Position numbers and translations under genes: made by a program
Part shown: positions 37,530-46,052 of the stretch, one piece after another
How positions within the stretch are numbered: position 1 is the stretch's first letter
How the letters are laid out: each line of letters begins with the position of its first letter
Assembly: GCA_034521715.1 (NCBI GenBank)
Contig: JAXHLY010000003.1
Span: forward strand, 1 to 64,000
DNA length: 64,000 nucleotides
Source: Methylohalomonas sp034521715
GTDB taxonomy: Bacteria; Pseudomonadota; Gammaproteobacteria; Methylohalomonadales; Methylohalomonadaceae
Reading direction: 5' to 3'
The notes under the pieces: model-generated
Seen by the model: the letters and a program-made list of their open reading frames with translations, nothing else
Databases searched by the model: none
Told to the model about the DNA's origin: nothing

Positions 37530-37760
37530 ATGTTTGATTATGATCAGGATATAGTGAAGTCCCTGTTGCATGAAAGTATTGAATTCAAACGCCTTTACGA
37601 CAAACACTCCCGCCTTAAACAACAGGTTTACGAAGCCCAGACCAGCAATGTCGATTTCGATGATTTCGCTCTTGAAAAGCTTAAAAAAGAGAAACTGTAT
37701 TTAAAAGACCGCATGGCCGGTATGATTGAGGATTACAAGCGCTCGCATGCAGCAGCCTGA
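37530..37760 (+). CDS. DUF465/YdcH-type small protein
   Basis: A clean 76-residue protein starting MFDYDQDIVKSLLHESIEFK, a pair of charged helices with LYDKHSRLKQQVYEAQTSNV and LEKLKKEKLYLKDRMAGMIE. The KLKKEKLxLKDxM core is the DUF465 signature. A good ribosome binding site (aggagga) lies 6 bp upstream. The function is unknown; it is a short antiparallel coiled coil in known members. It is followed by a strong terminator. Confidence 0.9.
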   Translation: MFDYDQDIVKSLLHESIEFKRLYDKHSRLKQQVYEAQTSNVDFDDFALEKLKKEKLYLKDRMAGMIEDYKRSHAAA

Positions 37761-37829
37761 TATCGGCCAAGTTTTATCATGACATCGCGTAGTTGTAGGT
37801 GCCCGCATACGCGATAGTCTGAGAGGAAG

Positions 37830-37868
37830 GCCCCGTTCACTGTGCAGGTGAACGGGGCATTTTTTTGC
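37830..37868 (+). terminator. Rho-independent terminator after the DUF465 gene
   Basis: An 11-bp perfect stem, gccccgttcac (37830-37840) with gtgaacggggc (37848-37858), a 7-base loop, then attttttt. It ends transcription before the 2OG oxygenase gene. Confidence 0.95.
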
Positions 37869-37923
37869 TGGGTAGATTACGGAAAGTATTGTATAAACCG
37901 CCTTCTGTTTTGATTGTTTTTTT

Positions 37924-38601
37924 ATGGAGTTCCCGGCCATGGGCGGTTTACCAGAAAGGCACCCTGCTGTCGGCACTCGTTTTTTCGATGATATGGCCGA
38001 TGCATTGTATCGGTATGGCTATGCCATAGTGGAAGATGCATTGCCTGCAGGACTTGTCGATAGTCTGTTTATTCATTTCAAGGAGCTTGGCGTGGATGAA
38101 TTCAGACAGGCTGGTATCAGCAAGCACCATGATTACCATGTAAACGGATTTGTCCGTAGCGATGCCATTGCCTGGCTGGATCATGGCTCTGCTGCGAGCA
38201 GCGATTATCTTGGCTGGATGGATCGGTTAAGACTGGAATTGAACCGGCGGCTGTTCCTGGGACTGTTTGATTTCGAATGTCATTATGCCTGGTATCCGGA
38301 GCGTGCCTTTTACAGGAAACACTATGATGGATTCAGGGGCAGTACTGCGCGCATCATCAGCAGTGTTTTATACCTTAATCCTGCCTGGGTGCCTGAAGAT
38401 GGCGGTGAGCTGGTGTTGTATTCACCACGGAATGAACAGGTGGTGCTGGAAAAAATTGCACCCAGGTATGGCAAACTCGTTCTGTTCCTGAGCAGGGAAT
38501 TTCCGCATGAAGTACTGCCGGTGAACAAACCACGCTACAGCATCGCCGGCTGGTACCGGGTCAATCAGAGCCGACCAGGCGCAGTCGATCCATCAGCCTG
38601 A
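37924..38601 (+). CDS. 2-oxoglutarate/Fe(II) oxygenase (prolyl 4-hydroxylase-like)
   Basis: A clean 225-residue protein. It has DALPAGLVDSLFIHFKELGV at the N-terminus and a double-stranded beta-helix core: YPERAFYRKHYDGFRGS gives the HxD metal pair, SSVLYLNPAWVPEDGGELVL the strand before, LFLSREFPHEVLPVNKPRYS the distal His and the Arg that binds 2-oxoglutarate. This is the arrangement of SM-20/PHD-like bacterial oxygenases that hydroxylate proteins. The substrate is unknown. It stands alone after the terminator; base composition is lower in GC than the neighbours, which hints at different ancestry. Confidence 0.88.
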   Translation: MEFPAMGGLPERHPAVGTRFFDDMADALYRYGYAIVEDALPAGLVDSLFIHFKELGVDEFRQAGISKHHDYHVNGFVRSDAIAWLDHGSAASSDYLGWMDRLRLELNRRLFLGLFDFECHYAWYPERAFYRKHYDGFRGSTARIISSVLYLNPAWVPEDGGELVLYSPRNEQVVLEKIAPRYGKLVLFLSREFPHEVLPVNKPRYSIAGWYRVNQSRPGAVDPSA

Positions 38602-38733
38602 ACGGCTGAAGAAAAACCGGGGCAGTTATTGAAAATGGCTTATAGACCATAGCTTATAGCGGGCGGATGATGAGGCTATGCACTTGACGACGGACTAACT
38701 CGACCCTTCACAATCGCAATCAGCTATCAGCTA

Positions 38734-39524
38734 TTAAAACGCCAGTCGTATCCCGATCAGCAGCAGCATCCCGGCCAGGGCCGGGCGGACGATGGTTTCC
38801 GGCAGGCGGTTGGCAAGATGGCTGCCTATATAGATACCGGGCAGGGAACCTACCAGCAGGCTTATCAACATATGGTAATCGACCGTGCCAATCGCGGCGT
38901 GGCCGATACCGGCGACAGCGGTCAGGGGTACGGCATGCGCCAGGTCCGTGCCGATGATCTTGATCGAAGGCAGGCGCGGATACAGGAAAAACAGCGCTGC
39001 GGTACCAATGGCGCCGGCGCCGACCGAGGACAGTGTTACCAGCACGCCGAGCAGGATACCGGTGAGGATGGTTATCTCCGTCAGGTAGCGCTTGTGCAGG
39101 GCGCGCAGCAAATCAAAACGTTCATCGTGACGGGCAATTCGTGCAGCCGATCCTTGAACAGCATGGCAAGCGCAGTCAGTATCAGTGCAATACTGAGCGT
39201 TGAAGTAATAATCGTGCCGTAGTGGATGCCCCTGGCTTCCAGCCACTTGAGCACGAATATCATGGCGATGGATGTCGGAACACTGCCGGCGGCCAGGATT
39301 CCGACGATACGCCATTCCACGCTACCCTTGCTGCTGTGTACAAAGATCCCGCCGGCCTTGGTGATGGCGGCGTAGAGCAGATCGGTGCCGACCGCGATGG
39401 CGGGCTGGACACCGAAACCGAGCACCAGGATCGGGGTCATCAGCGAGCCGCCGCCGATGCCCGTCATGCCGACAATGAAGCCGACCACAAAGCCGGCAAT
39501 GGTATAGCCCAGTTCCAGATCCAT
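38734..39524 (-). CDS. TauE/SafE-family permease, one frameshift
   Basis: ATG 39524 gives MDLELGYTIAGFVVGFIVGM and TGIGGGSLMTPILVLGFGVQ, the family signature, then AIAVGTDLLYAAITKAGGIF and GILAAGSVPTSIAMIFVLKW. After a shift near 39130 it continues EITILTGILLGVLVTLSSVG, AGAIGTAALFFLYP, IKIIGTDLAHAVPLTAVAGI and LPETIVRPALAGMLLLIGIR. Two homologous halves with a GIGGG and GAGAIGT loop are typical. Members export or import sulfite, sulfoacetate and related organosulfur anions. It is divergent from cysB, which supports a sulfur role. Confidence 0.9.
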
Positions 39525-39545
39525 GCTGCAGTCCGTTCAAATGGC

Positions 39546-39576
39546 AAAAAAGCGCCCGGCGCGGGGCCGGGCGCTT
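39546..39576 (-). terminator. Strong terminator-like hairpin in the leader of the TauE/SafE gene
   Basis: The arms agcgcccggc (39551-39560) and gccgggcgct (39566-39575) pair perfectly, extended by one A:T pair, with a 5-base loop. On the minus strand the stem is followed by six T. It sits 22 bp upstream of the start codon at 39524, so it is inside the presumed leader. Confidence 0.85.
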
Positions 39577-39657
39577 GTAATGTAATGACAGACATCTATA
39601 CTGAAAAGGAATTATAATGCATATGTTTATGCGAATTCAGTATATCGAGTCACTGCC

Positions 39658-40632
39658 ATGAAGCTGCAGCAATTACGCTATATCTGGGAAGTCGCGCGTC
39701 ATGACCTGAATGTCTCGGCGACCGCGGAGAAACTGTTCACCTCCCAGCCCGGGATCAGCAAGCAAATCCGCATGCTCGAGGATGAACTCGGCGTGCAGAT
39801 CTTCCAGCGCAGCGGCAAACACCTGACGGAGATCACCCCGGCCGGCCGCGAGATCATCGACAAATGCAGCGAGATCCTGGCCGGCGTTGACAGTATCCGC
39901 CAGATTGCGATGGAGCATAGTGACCAGAATACAGGCAGTCTGTCGATAGCGACCACTCACACACAGGCCCGGTATGTGCTGCCGCCGGTCATCCAGGAGT
40001 TCATGCGCCGCTACCCGGCGGTATCACTGCACATGCACCAGGGCACGCCAATGCAGATCTCGGAACTGGCCTCCAAGGGCACGGTGGATTTCGCCATTGC
40101 CACCGAGGCCCTGGAGCTGTTCGAAAACCTCGTCATGATGCCCTGTTACCGCTGGAACCGCAGTGTCATCGTGCCGCAGGGCCATCCACTGCTGGAGAAA
40201 AAGCCGCTGAGCCTGCAGGCGCTGGCAGAGTATCCGATCGTGACCTATGTATTCGGCTTCACCGGTCGCTCGCAGCTCGACGCCGCCTTCAATGCCGCCG
40301 GTCTGCGTCCGCAGGTCACCTTCACGGCTGCCGATGCCGATGTGATCAAGACTTATGTGAAACTGGGGCTGGGGGTGGGGATTGTCGCCAGCATGGCCTA
40401 TGACCCGGAACGCGATGCCGGGCTGGAAGCGATTCCTGCCGATCACCTGTTCGAGGCCAGCACCACCAAGATCGGCTTCCGCCGCGGGACGTTCCTGCGC
40501 AGTTACATGTATGACTTTATCGAGCTGTTCGCACCGCATCTGAAACGGCCGCTGGTGGAATCGGCCCAGCGCAGCCGATCAAAGGAAGAAATCGACAGAC
40601 TGTTTGCCGACCTGGTGCTGCCGGAACATTGA
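39658..40632 (+). CDS. cysB: LysR-family regulator CysB
   Basis: A clean 324-residue protein. The helix-turn-helix is MKLQQLRYIWEVARHDLNVS, ATAEKLFTSQPGISKQIRML and EDELGVQIFQRSGKHLTEIT. The effector domain has SLSIATTHTQARYVLPPVIQ, the sulfate/acetylserine-binding TTHTQARY loop of CysB, plus LHMHQGTPMQISELASKGTV and FAIATEALELF. CysB activates sulfate uptake and reduction genes with N-acetylserine. cysH is 1.4 kb away and the TauE/SafE permease is divergent, so both are probable targets. No operator was identified by eye. Confidence 0.95.
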   Translation: MKLQQLRYIWEVARHDLNVSATAEKLFTSQPGISKQIRMLEDELGVQIFQRSGKHLTEITPAGREIIDKCSEILAGVDSIRQIAMEHSDQNTGSLSIATTHTQARYVLPPVIQEFMRRYPAVSLHMHQGTPMQISELASKGTVDFAIATEALELFENLVMMPCYRWNRSVIVPQGHPLLEKKPLSLQALAEYPIVTYVFGFTGRSQLDAAFNAAGLRPQVTFTAADADVIKTYVKLGLGVGIVASMAYDPERDAGLEAIPADHLFEASTTKIGFRRGTFLRSYMYDFIELFAPHLKRPLVESAQRSRSKEEIDRLFADLVLPEH

Positions 40633-40710
40633 AGTGGTTAATTGGTTGATTGGTGATTTTGGAATGGAGGGAATGGAAAAGTTCTCTGTGGGAGCGGATT
40701 CAATCCGCGA
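40633..40710. repeat. TTAATTGG tract and REP hairpin left of the IS remnant
   Basis: The sequence ggttaattggttgattgg (about 40636-40653) is followed by a REP hairpin gtgggagcggattc / aatccgcga at 40688-40710, the same core as in the array near 29 kb. Confidence 0.85.
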
Positions 40711-40711
40711 A

Positions 40712-41535
40712 GAAATCAGAAGGCCGCGGCAGCGGTAACAGCCGCAATGGCAGCACGCCGAAGAGTCTGAAGGGCAGCCACGGCGAAGTCGAGATCCAGA
40801 CCCCGCGTGACCGCAATGGCCGCTTTGAGCCGCAGCTGGTGGCCAAGGGCCAGACGCGGATTACGGCCTTCGATAATCAGATCCTGTGCCTGGATGCGAA
40901 AGGCATGACCACCCGCGAGATCGTGGCGTCGTTCCAGGAGATGTACGGCGCCGAGGTATCGGCGTCGCTGGTCTCGAAGGTCACCGACGCGGTGCTGGAC
41001 CAGGTGGTCGAGTTCCAGAGCCGGCCCTTGTCGTCGTTCTATCCCATCGTTTACCTGGACTGCATCGTGGTGAAGGTGCGCCACAACCGCCAGGTCATCA
41101 ACAAGTCCGTCTACGTGGCGCTGGGCATCAACCTGGAAGGCCGCAAGGAGTTACTGGGCCTGTGGCTGGCCGAGACCGAAGGGGCGAAGTTCTGGCTGTC
41201 GGTGCTGACCGAGCTGCAGAACCGCGGGGTTCAGGACATCCTGATTGCCTGTGTCGATGGCCTCAGTGGCTTCCCTGACGCCATCGAGGCCGTGTACCCG
41301 AACACCCGCATCCAGCTGTGCATTGTGCATCTGGTCCGCAACTCGCTGAAATACGTCAGCTGGAAGGACTACAAGGCGGTCACCGCCGACCTCAAGCGCA
41401 TCTATCGGGCCAGCACCGAGGCCGAGGCGGAACTGGCATTGCGACAGTTCGCCGAGCGCTGGGATGACCGCTATGTCCAGATCAGCAAAATCTGGCGGCA
41501 TCACTGGCCCGAACCTGCGCACGCTGTTCGATTAG
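40712..41535 (+). pseudogene. IS256-family (mutator) transposase remnant
   Basis: An open frame gives KSLKGSHGEVEIQTPRDRNG, FEPQLVAKGQTRITAFDNQI, LCLDAKGMTTREIVASFQEM, VYLDCIVVKVRHNRQVINKS (first Asp), LGLWLAETEGAKFWLSVLTE, DILIACVDGLSGFPDAIEAV (second Asp) and NTRIQLCIVHLVRNSLKYVS. These are IS256-type motifs. About 60 N-terminal residues are missing. After WRHHWP a shift gives NLRTLFD and a stop at 41533-41535, so the C-terminal third with the catalytic Glu is absent. No terminal inverted repeats remain; REP hairpins bound it on both sides. Confidence 0.92.
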
Positions 41536-41544
41536 GCTTGCTGC

Positions 41545-41602
41545 ATCGCCGATGGAATCGGCTCCTACACTAATTAACCAGTTAACCAATCAACCATTTA
41601 AC
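41545..41602. repeat. Reverse-oriented REP hairpin and TTAACCAAT tract right of the IS remnant
   Basis: atcgccgatggaatcggctc and ctacac (41545-41570) form a REP in the opposite orientation to the one at 40688. It is followed by taattaaccagttaaccaat and caaccatttaac, the mirror of the tract on the left side. Together they frame the transposase remnant. Confidence 0.8.
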
Positions 41603-41946
41603 TAAATGTAGTCCATATCCGAACTGCGCATCATCTCGGTGCCCTCATCCTTGTCATCGACCTCGGCCCGCAGCACTTCTTTCAGGAAACGCATGAATAC
41701 CGTGTAAACACGGGGTTCGCGGCCCGGCTCCTCGACAATGAAGAACGGTGCGCGCTCGATCTGGTAACGGTTCGCCAGTTTCATGCCCTCGCTGTCCGGA
41801 TCCCGCTCGTCGGCGACAGCAATATGGTCGATGCTATCCAGGTAATTGCCGTCCCGCAGCCGGGCTTCGACCTCGCCGCACTTTTTGCAGGGCGAGCCGT
41901 CAGCCAGGATCTTCTTTACCATGGTGATTCGGGTTGCGGCGTTCAT
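41602..41946 (-). CDS. Thioredoxin/glutaredoxin-like protein beside cysH
   Basis: A clean 114-residue protein. MVKKILADGSPCKKCGEVEA has a CxxC pair (PCKKC) at the N-terminal end of a helix; LDSIDHIAVADERDPDSEGM and LANRYQIERAPFFIVEEPGR follow, the last with the cis-Pro position (RAPFF) of the thioredoxin fold. The tail is acidic (EVDDKDEGTEMM). It starts 37 bp after cysH on the same strand. A role as reductant for CysH or in sulfur transfer is inference from position and fold. Confidence 0.75.
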   Translation of the reverse strand: MNAATRITMVKKILADGSPCKKCGEVEARLRDGNYLDSIDHIAVADERDPDSEGMKLANRYQIERAPFFIVEEPGREPRVYTVFMRFLKEVLRAEVDDKDEGTEMMRSSDMDYI

Positions 41947-41983
41947 CGGGTTCCGGTCTCTGTCGCTTACAGTAATCCGCGCT

Positions 41984-42718
41984 TCAGGCCTTGTTCTTGA
42001 TATTGCCGGAATGCAGGCCGCATTCCTTCATCGTGGCCTCTTCCCACCACCAGCGGCCTTCGCGTTCGTGCTGGTTCGGCAGAACCGGCCGCGTGCAGGG
42101 CTCACAGCCGATACTGATATAACCCTTGTTATGCAGTTCATTGAACGGTACATCGTTGCTGCGGATATAGTTCCAGACCTCGGCCGAACTCCAGTTCGAC
42201 AGCGGATTGAATTTCACCAGCGGATTGTCCGGACTGCCGAAGGCCTTGTCATCCTGTACCACCGGTACCGCTGTCCGGGTTCCCGGGCTCTGGTCCTTGC
42301 GCTGGCCGGTGATCCAGGCATCCACGCTTGCCAGCTTGCGTTTCAGCGGCACGACCTTGCGAATGCCGCAGCATTCCTGATGGCCATCCCGGTAGAAACT
42401 GAACAGACCCTTTTCCCGCACCAGTGCCTCGATCTGGGCCGTATCCGGGAACATGAATTCGATATTGATGTTGTAGTGCTGGCGAACTTGCTCCAGGAAC
42501 CGGTAGGTCTCGGCATGCAGGCGACCGGTATCCAGCGAAAAAACCGGTACATCGGGCCGGATCTTCACGGCCATGTCGATAAGGACGACATCTTCTGCGC
42601 CACTGAAGGAGATGGCGATGTTGTCAAAACTCTCCAGCGCAAGCTTGAGAATGTCCTGCGGCGAACGCTGGTCGTATTCGGCCGCGAGCGCTTCCGTATT
42701 GAAGGATTTGTCAGTCAT
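41984..42718 (-). CDS. cysH: Assimilatory APS reductase-type CysH
   Basis: A clean 244-residue protein. It has IAISFSGAEDVVLIDMAVKI (PP-loop type SGAED), FSLDTGRLHAETYRFLEQVR, YRDGHQECCGIRKVVPLKRK, VDAWITGQRKDQSPGTR and YISIGCEPCTRPVLPNQHER, then the C-terminal EECGL-like MKECGLHSG. The Cys pairs ECCG and GCEPC bind a [4Fe-4S] cluster, which marks the adenylylsulfate (APS) type, not the cluster-free PAPS type. The enzyme makes sulfite from activated sulfate using thioredoxin-like donors. Confidence 0.95.
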   Translation of the reverse strand: MTDKSFNTEALAAEYDQRSPQDILKLALESFDNIAISFSGAEDVVLIDMAVKIRPDVPVFSLDTGRLHAETYRFLEQVRQHYNINIEFMFPDTAQIEALVREKGLFSFYRDGHQECCGIRKVVPLKRKLASVDAWITGQRKDQSPGTRTAVPVVQDDKAFGSPDNPLVKFNPLSNWSSAEVWNYIRSNDVPFNELHNKGYISIGCEPCTRPVLPNQHEREGRWWWEEATMKECGLHSGNIKNKA

Positions 42719-42854
42719 TTTGGCAGTCTCAGCACAGGGTCTGCTATTGGAAAATGGCGAAGTCTACCAGACTCCCTTTATTCCAATAAATAATAACTTT
42801 TTATAGTTATATTTTAAAAGGTTATAAGGGGCAGGGATCAGCCACCGGGGCAGG

Positions 42855-43734
42855 TCAGGTGGAGGTTTGTTCCAGAAACTCGCTGTTAATGTAGGTTCCA
42901 TGTGCAGACATGTCGGTAACCTGCAGGTCGTTTTTGCCATGGATCTCGATGACGAGATGCTTGCGCGATACATCGCGCCATGTGGGATCAAGAACAACGG
43001 TACTCAGGGCATCGCGCCCAATAATGTTGCGGGCCTCGCTGAGCTTGTGCCTGGTGCCCTTTTCGTCTTCAAACTCAAAGCCGTCGTGATTGGCCAGTTT
43101 ACATTTATGTTTTGACAGCAGTACTTGCATTTCCTGGCCGGCCGGCAGATGAACATGCTTGGACTCACCCTTGGGCAGGCGTTCATACTCATCGTTCTCT
43201 TCACCGGTGGTGGCCACCAGTGTACCGTCGAGGATTACCGTATCCTTGAGCGGGCCCTCCTGTTCCTTGTCGCCACCGTTGGTGGAATAGCGTTTCTTCT
43301 CCGAATACAGGTGCTTGATGATGTCCTGACGGGCAGCCAGGTACTGCATGTACTTGACCAGCGCCACGCGCCGGTAGGCATCAAACTCATCCCCCATCTC
43401 ATTCAGGCCGGAAATAATCTCGCGCCAGTTGTGGTCCTGGGAGAAGATCAGCGGGTCGAGCTCCCGCAGCGAGCGGTTGATGCTTTTCGGGTCTTCGATG
43501 GATCGTGACAGGATGTCGACGAAACGCTTTTCGACTTCCTTGATGGTGCGGGCCTCGGCGCGAAGTTCCTGCATGGTACATTGCACCAGCCGGTTAGATC
43601 TTGCCGGAGGGAACGGCGGTCCGCCCGCCCAGGGCAAATTCGAAATCGGCAATCGAGACGAAATTCAGTGCCTGATCGGCAACCTGGAGTTCCAGCGTGG
43701 GCAAGGGCCTGGAGGAAAATAATTTGTTCAGCAT
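42855..43734 (-). CDS. FHA-domain protein, one frameshift
   Basis: ATG 43734 gives MLNKLFSSRPLPTLELQVAD and NFVSIADFEFALGG, then a frame change near 43595 (an apparent TAA after PSGKI). Downstream are MQELRAEARTIKEVEKRFVD, LIFSQDHNWREIISGLNEMG and LVKYMQYLAARQDIIKHLYS (helical), KGESKHVHLPAGQEMQVLLS (PilZ-like spacing but not identified) and a C-terminal FHA domain: ARNIIGRDALSTVVLDPTWR, DVSRKHLVIEIHG and MSAHGTYINSEFL. FHA domains bind phosphothreonine; the SRKH and HGTYIN motifs are present. No kinase is nearby. It is a soluble protein of unknown role. Confidence 0.82.
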
Positions 43735-43922
43735 ATCCGTTCGGCCTGGCTACGGGTCCGGATGATCTATTATAGAGCTAACTAGTCGGGGTTTTTATCG
43801 CCGATCAGGGAATTGCTGGTACTAATTGTGCTATCCATCACGATACTCAACTGCACAATACTCAACTGCCGCAGCATTATCGTCCCTGAACTGATATCTT
43901 ACCTCCGTTTCCTGCGCTGACA
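43735..43922. other. Spacer between the FHA and aminopeptidase genes
   Basis: No gene. The motif atactcaactgc occurs twice in tandem at about 43851-43876. AT content is higher than in the genes, so the promoter of the FHA gene is probably here. Confidence 0.5.
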
Positions 43923-45030
43923 TTAGCGATTCGCAGGGTTATTGGCAAGTTTTTCACTACCGGGCTCGCAGGCGGCCACCAGGGCGCTGCCGGTCAGCCA
44001 CTGGCGCCGCTCGGCAGGTGGGCACTCGGCCGAGCGCCGCCACCCGGTCATAGAATCGTTCCAGATCATGATCGACGGCTTCCAGTAACTGCATGAAAGC
44101 CGGAACCAGTTGCCAGTATGTGGCCACTGCCGCCAGCTTGGCGTTATTCAGACCACCCTTGAACCAGAGGTCGTAGTCGGCAAAGTGCTGCCAGCCGTTG
44201 TCGCGGAGTTCCCGGTAACGTTGCTTCAGGCCGGCCAGCAGCGCCTGCTTCCGCTCGCGTTTGACGTCATCATTGAGGTTGCTGTCGTAGACCCCGGCGA
44301 GCTCACGCCGGGTCGCGAAAATCATCTCCAGCAAGCGGTTCTTGCGCTCCAGCCTGGTTTCATAGGCCTCGAGCGCGGCCGGATTGCCATGCGCCTCCAG
44401 CCAGCGCCGGGTGCCGGCAATGCCGACTGTTTCGGCAAAGGCCTCGTTGAATTCGGTGTCACCCTTGATAAACACTTGCTGATGGGCCAGTTCGTGAAAG
44501 ATGACCTGTGCCAGTTGTGCCCCGTTCCAGTGCAGCATGGTATTGAGTACCGGATCGTCAAACCAGCCGAGTGTCGAATAGGCCGAGGCACCGCCGACAT
44601 AGGTGTCATCTCCCCGGGCCGCCAGGCGGCGGGCGAAGGCGCGGGCATCGGCTTCATCGTAATAGCCCCGGTACTGCAGGCAGCCGGCGAAGGGAAAGCA
44701 CCATTGCCGCGGTGTCAGCGACAGTTCCGGAGTGGCAATGACATTCCAGACCACGTAGGGCCGTTGCAGGTCGGCATAACTCCGGTAGCTGCCGTTGTCC
44801 GGCAGGCCCAGCGACTGGCTGGCGAATTCCTTTATGGCGAGGGCCTGTTCCAGCTTTGCGCGTAGCGCTGCCGGCGTCTCCGGGTCAGCCAGCAGGGACT
44901 CAATTGGCTGGCGGCGCTGCATGACGTCCAGATGGCCGGCCACTGCCTGGCCGTAGTAGGACAGGCTGGCGCAGCCACCGAGGCCCGTGGCCAGCCCGAG
45001 CCAGAGCAGGCTGTAGAAAAAGTATTTCAT
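43923..45030 (-). CDS. Putative lipoprotein aminopeptidase (COG4324 type)
   Basis: The start at 45030 (MKYFFYSLLWLGLATGLGGC) gives a lipoprotein signal with a lipobox ending in Cys; the longer frame upstream would bury it. The body has FAGCLQYRGYYDEADARAFA, YVGGASAYSTLGWFDDPVLN and NGAQLAQVIFHELAHQQVFI with the gluzincin motif HELAH, then FNEAFAETVGIAGTRRWLEA giving the downstream Glu. This is the DUF2265/COG4324 putative aminopeptidase family. A shift near 44020 spoils the end; in the next frame it reads ERRQWLTGSALVAACEPGSE to TAA at 43923. It is probably periplasmic and membrane-anchored. Confidence 0.85.
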
Positions 45031-45130
45031 CCACCTCCAATGGGCAGGTATTGTTCTCTGCCGCGAGGTATGGCTTGATACTGCCGGAAAATCATAAAAT
45101 TCATCAACACGGGGATACGGGGGCGCCGTT

Positions 45131-45979
45131 ATGTATACCACGCTGATCGAGGCCGGTGATCTGTTGCAGCACCTGGATAACCCCGACTGGGTTATCGTCG
45201 ACTGCCGTTTTGATCTGTCCGAGCCGGATCAGGGCCATCGCGATTATGTCGTTGCGCATATTCCCGGCGCCGTTTTTGCCGATATCGATGCCGATCTGAG
45301 TGCGCGCAAGAACGGTGGTGGCCGCCATCCCCTGCCGGATCCCGATGCACTGATCGAACTGTTTTCACGCCTGGGCATCGATGCGAACTGCCAGGTCGTG
45401 GCCCATGATGCCATGGCCGGCGGGTTCGCCGCGCGGCTCTGGTGGCTGCTGCGCTATATGGGCCATGAGGCGGTTGCCGTTCTTGATGGCGGCTGGCCGG
45501 CCTGGCTGGAACTGGATGGTCCCACGCGGCAGGGTGAGGAACAGCGCACGCCGCGGGAATTCCGGGGTGAGCCCGATGCCTCCATGCGCATATCCATCGA
45601 TGAAGTCGGCAAGGTTAACGCGCTTGTCGATTCACGCGATCCGGCCCGTTACCGCGGTGACTTCGAACCGCTGGACCCGGCCGCCGGCCACATACCGGGC
45701 GCACTCAACCGGTTCTGGAAAATGAACCTGACCGAAGGTGATCGCTTTAAGAACCCGCACGAGCTGCAGCGGGAATTCGATGATCTTCTGACCGCGCGCG
45801 GTCCGGCCGCGGAGGCCGTTTTTTATTGTGGCTCCGGCGTCACCGCCTGTCACAATATACTGGCCGCCGTTCATGCGGGCCTCCCGCAGCCACGCCTTTA
45901 CCCCGGCTCCTGGAGCGAATGGTGCGCGGACTCCGCCCGTCCGGTGGCTACCGGCACAGGCCCGGAGATCAGCAGCTGA
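45131..45979 (+). CDS. sseA: 3-mercaptopyruvate sulfurtransferase (two rhodanese domains)
   Basis: A clean 282-residue protein. The first, inactive domain has WVIVDCRFDLSEPDQGHRDY and GAVFADIDADLSARKNGGGR; the second has VDSRDPARYRGDFEPLDPAA, GHIPGALNRFWKMNLTEGDR and AVFYCGSGVTACHNILAAVH. The CGSGVT loop with a nearby His marks the mercaptopyruvate type over thiosulfate sulfurtransferase (CRxGx[RT]). It transfers sulfur from 3-mercaptopyruvate to thiol acceptors. The start lies 100 bp from the divergent aminopeptidase gene. Confidence 0.9.
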   Translation: MYTTLIEAGDLLQHLDNPDWVIVDCRFDLSEPDQGHRDYVVAHIPGAVFADIDADLSARKNGGGRHPLPDPDALIELFSRLGIDANCQVVAHDAMAGGFAARLWWLLRYMGHEAVAVLDGGWPAWLELDGPTRQGEEQRTPREFRGEPDASMRISIDEVGKVNALVDSRDPARYRGDFEPLDPAAGHIPGALNRFWKMNLTEGDRFKNPHELQREFDDLLTARGPAAEAVFYCGSGVTACHNILAAVHAGLPQPRLYPGSWSEWCADSARPVATGTGPEISS

Positions 45980-46052
45980 ACATGGCTTGCGGTTTCACCG
46001 CCCCCGGCAATGGGTAATAATGCAAGCCACCCCCGCTACAGGTAATGTCGGC

